DNA from: Adiantum capillus-veneris
Lineage: Eukaryota; Streptophyta; Polypodiopsida; Polypodiales; Pteridaceae
Assembly: GCA_014529385.2 (NCBI GenBank)
Contig: CM043942.1
Coordinates: 4,864,501-4,928,500, forward strand
Direction of reading: 5' to 3'
Length of the DNA stretch: 64,000 nucleotides
The translations under genes and the position numbers were made by a program. This document shows, in pieces, positions 25,188-33,625 of the stretch. The notes under the pieces were generated by a model. The model saw nothing but the letters and a program-made list of their open reading frames with translations. It was not told the origin of the DNA and searched no databases. Numbering within the stretch: the first letter of the stretch is position 1; every line of letters begins with the position of its first letter.

Positions 25188-25493
25188 GGCCAAAAGGGCT
25201 GCCCTCTCTTATGAGAGACAGCCATGTGTAGCCACCCTTGTGCGACTAAGTCCAAATCGGACCCTCCAATTCGCCCATGTGTGGCCGTCCTTGAGAAGAC
25301 AAGTCCGCTTTTGAATTCGGCCACCGGCCATTGACTTCCGATATCCGACCACCGGCCATTGACTTCCGACCACCGGCCATCGGCCATTGACTACCGGCCA
25401 CCGGCCAACCGACCGGTTGTTTTCCGACCACTTTTCGGCCGCCGTCTGGCCATAATATTCCGGCAAAAAGGAATATTCCGGCAAAAAAAAAGT

Positions 25494-25515
25494 CTCGGGG
25501 GCCTCCGCCCCCGAG
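25494..25515. other. GC hairpin in Copia E U3
   Basis: Arms ctcgggggc (25494-25502) and gcccccgag (25507-25515) with a 4-base loop. The same structure is present in the other LTR near 28796-28817. It lies upstream of the TATA box, so it acts as DNA or is absent from the main transcript start. Confidence 0.7.
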
Positions 25516-25674
25516 GCCTCTAAAGTTGCCCCTGATTCTTGTCCGTGAAAATTTTTGGTTTCTGGTGAGTGATTTTCCTTCACGCACGATGGCTTCTCCT
25601 CATAATGGGGGCCTTACAAATGTGCACTTTTACCACAGAAAATTACAAGGGTAAATCAGGCTCCATACTTAACA

Positions 25675-26975
25675 ATCTCCCACTTGGAGACTGATCTCCA
25701 AACCAAAACTGTGACTGCTTTCCATTCTGGCTTCTTCGTATGATTCCGGCTCTCCAGAATCTGAGATCAAGAGATGGTTGAAGGAAGGAACAAACCTTTC
25801 TGGAGGTCTACTTGCTCTTGTAGATCTTTGGGGAATAGGTTGAGGCTCCTCATTTGGTTGCACATTGTCACCGTTTCCAGTCCTTGAGTCTTCACCATCC
25901 TCAAGCTCCATGTACTCATCACGTGTTTCTTTTGTTTGTTTTCTTTCCAAGTAATCTTTGTACATATTTTGTTCGTTAAAAATTACATCCCTACTCCTTA
26001 AGATTTTACCATCTTCAGGATTCCATAGGCGATACCCAAAGTCTCCTTCTCCATAGCCAATGAAGAAACACTTTTTGGATTTTGCATCTAGCTTTGATCT
26101 TAGGCTTCTATCTATGTGCATGAAAGCTTCACACCCAAACACTTTGAGAAATGCATAATTCACCGGTTTACCTGTCCATGCCTCTTCTGGAACTCCCCCA
26201 TCCAATGCCGTTGAGGCTGACCGGTTGATTAAGTACACAGAAGTACCTACAGCTTCCGCCCAAAGCTCAAGCGGTAGGCCTGCATGTAGCCGCATGCTTC
26301 GTGCTCGTTCCATTATTGTTTTGTTCATCCTTTCCAAAATCCCATTTTGTTGAGGTGTCCTTGGGGTTGTCCTTTGCCTCCGAATGCCATTGCTAGCACA
26401 AAAGCTTTCAAAAGCTTGGCTGCAATATTCGCCTCCATTGTCAGATCTGAGGCATTTAACCTTGGTACCTGTTTCATTCTCCACAAAGGCTTTCCACCTT
26501 TGAAATATGAAAAATACATCGGATTTATTCTTCATGACATAAACCCATGTTTTTCTAGTCGCATCGTCTATGAATGTTACATAGTACAATGAGCCACCAA
26601 GTGATGGTGTACTTGCAGGACCCCAAACATCAGAATGAACCAACTCAAGTTTTTTATTTTTTCTTTCATTTCCTGATTTTTTGAAATTTTACCCTCTTTT
26701 GTTTACCATAAACACAATCTTCACAGAACTCTAAGTCCACTTCTTTCAAACCTGGTAGAAGCTTCTTTGTTTGAAGGATTTGCATTCCTTTGGCACTCAT
26801 ATGCCCAAGTCGGTAGTGCCACACCGCACTGTCAACTTCTGTAGTTGTTGCACAAGCTGAAGGTTGCGTGCTAACAGTACACAAGTAAAGTGTACCGACT
26901 TTTTCTCCCTTGGCAACCACCAAAGATCCCTTTGAGATCTTCCACCGTTTGTTTCCGAATGCAATGTTGTGACCT
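25675..26975 (-). pseudogene. Copia E integrase, truncated before RT
   Basis: Begins after a TGA at about 26990 with QLDDEGHNIAFGNK, then the zinc motif (HYRLGHMS...CEDCVYGKQKRV). A frameshift lies in an A-rich run near 26685. The core has HSDVWGP, RSDNGGEY and QQNGILERMN, giving the D-D-E triad, followed by the conserved GYRLWNPEDGKILRSRDVIFNE and an acidic linker. It ends at SYEEA followed by a short unrelated tail and the polypurine tract. In complete Copia elements about 800 RT-RNase H residues would follow this point. Confidence 0.88.
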
Positions 26976-26989
26976 TCATCGTCTAATTG

Positions 26990-28069
26990 TCATGTAGAGA
27001 TCAAATTTTTGCAAAGAGAAGGAACATGCCTGACATCTTTAAGCTTCCATTCATTTCCGTTAGCAGTTTTGACAGAAACTGTACCTTTTCCGACAATCTC
27101 ACAAGCTTCATTATCTCCCAAGTATACATACCCAAAATTACCTTTGGTGTAGTCTTGGAAATGTTTCTTGTGTGGTGTCGCATGGAATGAAGCCTCGGAA
27201 TCTACTATCCAGGAATTAGACACATTGTCTAATGAGAGAATTAGAGCATCTTGCTCTACTTTACCTGCCACATTGGCCTCCGATGTTGGCTTGCTGTCTT
27301 GAGACTCTGTCTCCTTCTTCTTCTTGGACCAGCAATCCTTCTTGACGTGGCCCTTCTTGCCGCAGTTCCAACATTCAAGAACTGACTTTGTGCGTGACTT
27401 GCTCCACCTTGAGCGATCACGACCCTTTTGGTTTTTGAACCTCTCCTTAGGCCTTCCTCTTGTTTCCACTGATAGTGCAACACTTGATGATTCTCTTGTG
27501 CTTCTCCTTCGTATTTCCTCGCTTAGGAGAACACCCACAACATCATCAGACTTAAGAGTATTTGTGCCAGAGATAGAATTACTTACAGCCATCACAAGGC
27601 TGTCCCAAGTATCCGGTAGAGATGATAGTATAAGGAGAGCTCGCACTTCGTCATCGAAATTGATTTTCACTAATCGAAGTTGACTTATGTTTGTGTTAAA
27701 GTCATTTAGGTGTGCAACTGAACCTTTCTCTGCCATCTTTAGATTGAACAAGCGCTTCATAAGAAATACCTTATTGGATGCCGATGGTTTCTCGTAGAAG
27801 TCGTCAAATGACTTCATCAAGTCCTCCGTGGTCTTCATCTCCGAAACATTGAAGGCCACCGTTGACGCCAAGATTAACCAGATTGTTCCCAGTGCCTTTC
27901 GATCAAGGACAATCCATGCTTCATCTACCATTGTTGCGGGCTTCTTCGCAAGACCGCCTAGTGGCAAATAGAGGTCCTTCTGGTAGAGATAGTCTTCAAT
28001 CTGCATCTTCCAATGTTGGTAGTTTTTGCCGTTGAACTTCTCAATCTTGAGCTTTCCTTCCTCCGCCAT
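26990..28069 (-). pseudogene. Copia E gag-protease
   Basis: The start is the ATG at 28067-28069 (MAEEGKLKIEKFNGKNYQHW). The gag core contains DLMKSFDDFYEKPSASNKVFL and VRALLILSSLPDTWDSLVMAVSN. One CCHC knuckle, CWNCGKKGHVKKDC, precedes the protease (SWIVDSEASFHAT...VYLGDNEACEIVGKGTVSV...LKDVRHVPSLCKNLIS). The protease signature is DSEAS rather than DSGAS; the Gly to Glu change next to the catalytic Asp would probably inactivate it. The frame is otherwise open for about 360 codons. Confidence 0.92.
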
Positions 28070-28128
28070 AACTCCCACTCAATTCAAGGAATACTTTCCT
28101 TGAGATAATTTAGCTACGAGAAAACCTT

Positions 28129-28140
28129 GCTCTGATACCA
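28129..28140 (-). other. Primer-binding site of Copia E
   Basis: Complement of tggtatcagagc (initiator Met tRNA), 2 bp from the LTR edge. Confidence 0.93.
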
Positions 28141-28142
28141 GT

Positions 28143-28228
28143 TGTTAGGAAATAAGACGTAGCTAAATAGATTTTTTGAGTAGATTACTTAATGGAGAGA
28201 GATAGATTTCACACACAAGAGATTATAG

Positions 28229-28281
<53 letters not shown>

Positions 28282-28974
28282 CACGATATACGTGGTTCAC
28301 CCAATGTGGGCTACGTCCACGGGAAAGCAGCCACTCAATGGCTTTAGCACTTCAAACGAAGAAGTAGTTTACAAAGGGATTAAACCCTTGATAGAGCTCC
28401 CGCCTTGCTTCACTCTCACCACCTCACACTCACCTTGTTGCCTCAACTTCACACTATAAAATGTGTGTAGAAATGGCTTCCTTTTATAGGCCAAAAGGGT
28501 TGCCCTCTCTTATGAGAGACAGCCATGTGTAGCCACCCTTGTGCGAATAAGTCCAAATCGGACCCTCCAATTCGCCCATGTGTGGCCGCCCTTGAGAAGA
28601 CAAGTCCACTTTTGAATTCGGCCACCGGCCATTGACTTCCGATCACCGACCACCGGCCATTGACTTCCGACCACCGGCCATCGGCCATTGACTACCGGCC
28701 ACCGGCCAACCGACCGGTTGTTTTCCGACCACTTTTCAGCCGCCGTCCGGCCATAATATTTCGGCAAAAAGGAATATTCTGACGGAAAAAAAAGTCTCGG
28801 GGGCCTCCGCCCCCGAGGCCTCTAAAGTTGCCCCTGATTCTTGTCCGTGAAAATTTTGGTTCCCGTGAGTGATTTTCCTTCATGCACGATGGCTTCTCCT
28901 CATAATGGGGGCTTTACAAATGTGCACTTTTACCACAGAAAATTACAAGGGTAAATCAGGCTCCATACTTAACA
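28143..28974 (-). repeat. 5' LTR of Copia E
   Basis: 832 bp, matching 24820-25674 with few substitutions, a shorter (GA)n tract (28232-28278) and the same TATA box (28480-28488). Confidence 0.93.
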
Positions 28975-29359
28975 TAAAGACACTAAAGGAGACGATCATC
29001 TGTGGAATCTATTCTTGGAAAGGCACAGAGGGATCTGCTGGAATCTCCAGGATTCACCGCCACGACACATTTTGATGGCAATGTACTCCATGCTAATGTA
29101 CGTGCCTTCACACTACTTGCAGACATTCGAAGAGGCCTTTGTCACAGGGTTCTTCAAAATCGACTCAAGGATTTTCCATCCTATGGCAAAGGACCTCAAG
29201 GCACGGTACGTAGCATACCAACACACATTAAGTGAAAATCCTTTCAGACAACATCAAGAAGCCCTGGAAGCTTTCCTTCGAACAAGAAGCTTTTCAGCGA
29301 CACTTGCTTCATTGGAGCCACAACAATGGCCAAAGCACTGAACATGCACGAGGACGTGC

Positions 29360-29379
29360 AAGGATAAGGAAAGGGGGAG
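29360..29379 (+). other. Polypurine tract of element C
   Basis: aaggataaggaaagggggag immediately before the 3' LTR TGTTTGGTGG. Confidence 0.85.
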
Positions 29380-30291
29380 TGTTTGGTGGACGAAGCGACA
29401 AGCGGCCGTTTCCAGAGAAGGGTCATATTTTTATGAGAAACCTTTGTAAATTTCTTTTGTAAGGGAGCATCTCTAAGCCGAGAACTTGTCAAAGGATTTA
29501 TGATTATTCTTCTGCAAGCAATTGTATATTAGAGAGCCAGTTAGAAGTTTAGAAGCTTTTGGCCAGACAAGCCATTTCTAAAGACCTAAACTATAAAGGT
29601 AATTTTTTGTAAGTTTGAACATTATCTTTTTGATGGGAAACTGAGAAGACAGTGTACGTTTGAGAGCTCCTTCTTGCTCCAACTTGTAAGCTTCGCCATT
29701 GTGGCTACGGTAATCCAAATTCAGATTCGTTTATTGCATTGTGTTCCTCTTACCTTGCTCTTCCATTCAAGTGTAATCATTCAAGATTCGGAGTAGGTTT
29801 TTAACTACGAGTTTGAGACCTTAAATCGCTGTTTTGAGTGTCTATATGAGTATTTTATGTTGTTTTGACCGTAGGAGAGGCTTTCAAGACCCTAAAAAGA
29901 CCCATTAGAATCACCTGTTCGCTGTTTTTGCTGACTTTGGGACGAACGATTGCGATCTTTGTACCTTTCCTAAATGCTATGACAGTGATAGGATACGATC
30001 TTGATAGTCCCCTGTAGCTTCGCTTCAAGTTTCGTGCGATTCCGAATAGATTTGCATGGTAAACGGGCGTGATGACTGTAGAGCCGTGTAGATGGACATA
30101 GTCAGATTACCTGGCGATAGTGCGTTTGATTTGCTTGTAGAGTTAGTAGATGCACCTCATTGAGTTCACTTCATTAGGAGTAACACCCTAGTGAGTTTCC
30201 ATGCCTCATCCTGGTCGCTTCCCTTGTATTGATAAATATGTTAATGCTTGAGAGCTATGCTATGGACGTCCGTCGCGGTGACCCGCAAACA
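29380..30291 (+). repeat. 3' LTR of element C
   Basis: 912 bp, the counterpart of 3029-3938 with scattered substitutions (for example the palindrome is cgattgcgatc at 29947-29957 versus cgatcgcgatc). It is followed by the TSD ccaag. Confidence 0.93.
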
Positions 30292-30296
30292 CCAAG

Positions 30297-31930
30297 GAAA
30301 TTCAAAAGAGTCTTAGAGACAATCGTGCTCCACAAAACAATCATATGTATCCAAGAAGGGAGCAGCAATGGTGCTCAGTATGCTGTGGACCGCATAGTAC
30401 CAATGAATGCCCTACCTTTAGAGTGAAATTCATCAAGCTAAGGATTGCATAGTATTTAAGTGCACGATGGCCAATAGACAAATCTTAGCATAAAAAAACA
30501 CACCTCGAGTGCCTGCATTGATACCGGCCCCACCTCTTGAACAAACAACACAACACATGGTCCCTAAGGCCCAAAATGTTGTCCAAACAACACCCTTACC
30601 ACCTCCAGTGCTAGGACCACAACAACCACATTCGAGAATCAATTTTGTGAATCAAGTGGGTTGTGAGTCATCTATTGCTTGTTTGGAAGGCTGTGAGGAA
30701 GATATAGATCCTAATATTGCCTATGGAAAAAATGTGCTTGAAGAAAGTCCACAATACTACATGGAGGACTATTGGGGACAAGTCAAACCTGTATATCAAG
30801 TAGCTGCTCTTGCAGCAAGAGGCCAAAATATCAATTAACACTGCTAAGAGACCACCTCTTCGATGCTATGAGTGTGGAGGTCCACATCGTGTAGCCGAGT
30901 GTCCTATTAGGCTACAAAAGAACGCCACACTAATGCAAACCAATCAAGCAAGCACGTCTACAATGCCGATACTCATGTGTAATCGATGCGGCATAGATCA
31001 TTTGATTGCTCAATGTCCAAATAATCCAAATGCACCGAAGATCGTGCCATTAAACTTGATTGAAGTTATCGAGGAGCCATCACAAAGTACACCTATGGTA
31101 CCAATAAACGTACTCACACGATCGATGCTCAAAAAACAAAATTATATTCTTGAGGAAAGAGACACGACATCAACTGCCCAATCTCAGAAAAAGAAGAAAA
31201 CACGAAGAAAGAGATCGCAAAAAGCAGCGAAGTCAGACCCCACTTCAAAGACCAACATAGGGACTAGTGACGACCCCGTATATATGAACGACGCTGAAGA
31301 GGATTCTGATTCAGGAGAAACCATGGAGACCAAAACAACCACTAAGATAGAAACCAACAAGGAAGATCCTCATGAGCCACAATGGCCAGGATCCAAAAAG
31401 CAGATAAGAACTTACCCAAACCCTACAGAGGAGATTGAGCAAGTCAAACAATTAAGGAGTTTGATAGAAGATACCCAAAGGGATCTAGAACCAGCACCTA
31501 GGTAGATCCAGATTACAAACACCTTGTTCCCTACGCAACAACAACCTCCATAGACCCTTAGACATACCTAGTGTCATCCAAGAAGAAAGTGACTTAAAGT
31601 CATGGGAAAGTGGGCGTACTCACTTCTTGATGGAAAGAATGTTTACAAAGGGAGTACTTGATCCTATCGAAGAAATGGAGATCCCATCTTCCCCACGTCA
31701 AGATACTGAAGCCCGAAAGGTGCCCTTAAACATTGCCAAATTGATGGATCTCATGTCTTCAGAAGTTAGAACCACCAACATGTGCAAACTATATAAAGAC
31801 CCTGAGCTAGTCTCAGCTCTTCGAGCCGTCCTCAATCAAGAACTAAAGTTTGCGCTACCACAATTTGCACATATGGATGGATCCGATGACAATAGAGGAG
31901 GAACACTTAGATCCACAACCCAACCTAGAT
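30297..31930 (+). pseudogene. Element B copy 1 gag, 3' portion
   Basis: Resumes the gag cut at 3028. The first two zinc-knuckle regions are damaged here: from 30430 to 30500 text present in copy 3 is missing or shifted. Knuckles 3 and 4 are intact: CYECGGPHRVAEC near 30864 and CNRCGIDHLIAQC at 30978-31016. Copy 1 is the only copy with the fourth knuckle whole. Then come INVLTRSMLKKQ, a basic KKKKTRRKRSQK tract (possible nucleic-acid binding or nuclear localisation), an acidic stretch, and PLNIAKLMDLMSSE leading to the protease. Stops at 30424 and 31503 and local frameshifts break it. Confidence 0.8.
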
Positions 31931-31944
31931 GACAACCTTGTTAT

Positions 31945-32803
31945 ATAAATACCTGTTAACAAGTTGGGACAATACTTTGAGGGTGATGAATCCAATGCGA
32001 CCATACCAATCACTTCTAAGGGATTAACTGTGAAGGGAATCCTTGATGGTGGCACTGGGGTTAGCATTGTGACTAAAAATTGCTCGGAAGCTATGGGAAG
32101 ACCTCACCTTGCGACCACAACCATAGTACTGAAGATGGCGAATGGGTCTATTGTTAAACCTATTGGGATGCTAGAAGATCTCAAGATAAAGGTCTTTGGA
32201 CATAAAATAAGGATTACCTTCATTCTTATGGATTTCTCCAAACAAACTATGGCATTTGAGATGATCTTAGGACGTCCTTTCATGAGGGAAGCAAAAATGG
32301 TGCATGACTGGTCTAAGAACCATGTCTACGCGCAGTTCCAAGATTCTGTCATTCGAGTGGTTGTGGTAACTCGTCGAGCACATCCTCTAGGAAACAGGTT
32401 TATAATCGATCATAGATCTGAAACCACAGTTTACTCGGCCCCATTGCAGTATTGTTACACGTGTAAATCGGACACTGATGTTGGGGAAGATTCTCGTTAT
32501 ATGGATGTACTACCTGGGATGAGTGAGTCGGACAATGTGGATTGGGTCCACCTAGCAGTAACCATAGACACTTGGGGAAATAGGGGGACGACCTGGGTAA
32601 CACTTGAGGGGGATGAAATGCCCGTACCCTTAAATATTCTACAAGCAATGCATATAGCTTTTGACAAGACTCATCCTAATGTAACGAAGAAAACATACAA
32701 GTGGTTCCCTAAAGCTTCTTTAGCGACCATGGCTAGTACTGAAAAACAGAAACCTTGTAAGAAACATACCACTTGCTCCAAGAACTGTAAAAAAATGTGG
32801 TGA
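31945..32803 (+). CDS. Element B copy 1 retropepsin and C-terminal tail (open segment)
   Basis: Open from the VNKLGQYFEGDESNATIP lead-in. The retropepsin signature is ILDGGTGVSIV (catalytic Asp present), the flap-like region LKMANGSIVKPIGML, and MILGRPFMRE near the C-terminus, about 95 residues in all. After it comes a tail with TWVTLEGDEMPVPLN..QAMHIA, which resembles the end of the C integrase (LATLEGEEMPN...MLVKIHAAKE). This suggests B arose by a deletion that fused protease to the integrase C-terminus, removing RT, RNase H and the integrase core. It is the best-preserved protease of the three B copies. Confidence 0.8.
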
Positions 32804-33359
32804 TGGATTCCTAAACGACAATTGGAAGCCCAAGGCTACTATTACGAAAATGATCAAATCTGGGTGCCAAAATGTAGATTGTGTTCTTACTTGTCACCAG
32901 ACCTATGTGAGTCAAACCGTGTGAGACAACAAAGCCGATGAAAGATCATGGGAAAGGAAAAATCATGGAACACTATACACTAGATACGGAGCTAGTATGG
33001 GTTTTCAATCGAGAAAGGCTTGTTTTTCTCAACTCAACCATAGAAAAAACGAAAAAAGCTTCTAGCTCCTCATGTAATGCATCCATAGAGGTAAAAGCTT
33101 CTCCAGAGCCTCCACCTACAATAGTGGACCTCCATGAAGCTACAAAGGAATCCACACCTCCCAATGTTCAAGAATCACCTGATGAACCACTTCAAGTTCG
33201 ATCCTGGGAGAGTACCTTACCACCCTTCCAACTCGACAAGGCACCTAAGGTATTAGAAAACTACTGGCAAAAATCCCCACCTATTACCAACTGGAACAAT
33301 TGGTTTCAAAGGGTGCAAGCACATTTCAAATGGTGTGACCTACCCAAGGAAGGGGGGAG
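32804..33359 (+). pseudogene. Element B copy 1 3' coding tail and polypurine tract
   Basis: Pol-tail text in broken frames: ELVWVFNRERLVF, PPTIVDLHEATKESTPP, DEPLQVRSWESTLPPFQLDKAPKVLENYWQKSPPITNWNNW. I recognise no domain. The same text closes copies 2 and 3. It ends at the polypurine tract caaggaaggggggag (33345-33359). Confidence 0.7.
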
Positions 33360-33525
33360 TGTTTGCGGATAGTCAACATTCACTCACTCCCCTCTTAACC
33401 TTCCTCCCTGAACTCTCAAAGGGTGCAAGCACATTTCAAATGGTGTGATCTACCCAAGGAAGGGGGGAGTGTTTGCGGATAGTCAACATTCACTCACTCC
33501 CCTCTTAACCTTCCTCCCTGAACTC
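33306..33525 (+). repeat. 110-bp tandem duplication across the B polypurine tract and LTR start
   Basis: 33306-33415 and 33416-33525 are almost identical. Both include the polypurine tract and the first ~56 bp of the LTR (LTR starts at 33360 and 33470). Confidence 0.9.
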
Positions 33526-33625
33526 TCAATCTCCCAATCTTAGGGAATGTATATATATAGTCTTATACTCACAAAAAACAAAAATAGTAAAGAGCAAGAT
33601 CAATTAGCAAACGAGTGTGCACAAT
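33360..33625 (+). repeat. Truncated 3' LTR of element B copy 1
   Basis: Starts TGTTTGCGGATAGTCAAC, with a TATA-like box at 33550-33560. It matches the LTRs at 38686 and 46585 up to about 33625 (cgagtgtgcacaat), then switches to B gag text of copy 2. About 2 kb of LTR, the leader and the first ~75 gag codons of copy 2 are missing. Confidence 0.85.

Larger units (their letters stand above)
24820..25674 (-). repeat. 3' LTR of Copia E
   Basis: 855 bp; in element orientation TGTTAAGTATGGAG...CTAACA. It contains a TATA box (25179-25187), a GC-rich U3 with CCGGCCA repeats, a hairpin (25494-25515) and a (GA)n tract (24908-24976) in the transcribed part. Confidence 0.93.
24820..28974 (-). mobile_element. 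Element E: minus-strand Ty1/Copia element lacking RT and RNase H
   Basis: LTRs lie at 28143-28974 (5' in element orientation) and 24820-25674 (3'), with a perfect TSD taaag at 24815-24819 and 28975-28979. The PBS complement gctctgatacca is at 28129-28140. The internal region is only about 2.5 kb and contains gag, protease and integrase. The integrase frame runs into a short tail at the polypurine tract, so the RT-RNase H half is deleted. Intact LTRs, PBS, PPT and TSD suggest it moved as a defective element using another element's enzymes, unless the deletion came after insertion. Confidence 0.93.
21803..29343 (+). pseudogene. Element C ORF3 (envelope-position ORF), split by Copia E
   Basis: Coding text occupies 21803-24819 and 28980-29343. 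Removing E plus one TSD restores a continuous frame across VFKDTKGDDHLWN. The N-terminal part contains PWEIWNLHRRPEVIEAV, FFRLQPWGTYYMRAHELMN and VKITKEIINEAL, then IRYDYGSYILENLVEANL and YMNVGPMLTRIAYQA (slightly like plant retrotransposon-associated 'putative plant transposon protein' domains). Next come a Lys/Glu-rich stretch, a Pro-rich block (23285-23425), a long Gln/Glu/Lys coiled-coil-like region (23520-24200), and moderately hydrophobic segments near the end. Several stops and frameshifts break it. Element F carries a homologue. The function is unknown; no convincing signal peptide or transmembrane helix is seen, so I do not call it an envelope protein. Confidence 0.65.
3029..30291 (+). 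mobile_element. Element C: giant Tat/Athila-like Gypsy retrotransposon, about 18 kb without nested insertions
   Basis: Bounded by two LTRs (3029-3938 and 29380-30291) that begin TGTTTGG and end CGCAAACA, and by a perfect 5-bp TSD ccaag at 3024-3028 and 30292-30296. The internal order is PBS, a leader with palindromes, gag, protease 1 (degraded), RT, RNase H, duplicated integrase zinc module, integrase core and C-terminus, protease 2, a spacer with palindromes, ORF3, and a polypurine tract. Copia D (7869-13019) sits in gag and Copia E (24820-28974) in ORF3. The total is 27,263 bp, or about 17.9 kb after removing D and E with one TSD each. Frameshifts and stops in every gene make it inactive. 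Confidence 0.93.
1511..33625 (+). mobile_element. Element B copy 1: non-autonomous Gypsy gag-protease element, split by element C
   Basis: Made of 1511-3028 and 30297-33625 once element C (3029-30291 plus one TSD copy) is removed. The two parts join in homologous sequence: copy 3 reads straight through the same point at about 43490. It holds gag with four zinc knuckles, a retropepsin, and a C-terminal tail ending at a polypurine tract. There is no reverse transcriptase or integrase core. The 5' end is truncated and the 3' LTR is cut short at 33625 by a junction into copy 2. Confidence 0.8.

Noticed and set aside
25148-25587. Minus-strand frames rich in NGRWPVVGSQWPV
   Set aside because: They translate the CCGGCCA repeats in the U3 of Copia E and recur only because the LTR is duplicated (28449-28767).
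21803-29343. Calling ORF3 an envelope glycoprotein
   Set aside because: Position fits, but I see no signal peptide, furin-like site or convincing transmembrane anchor.
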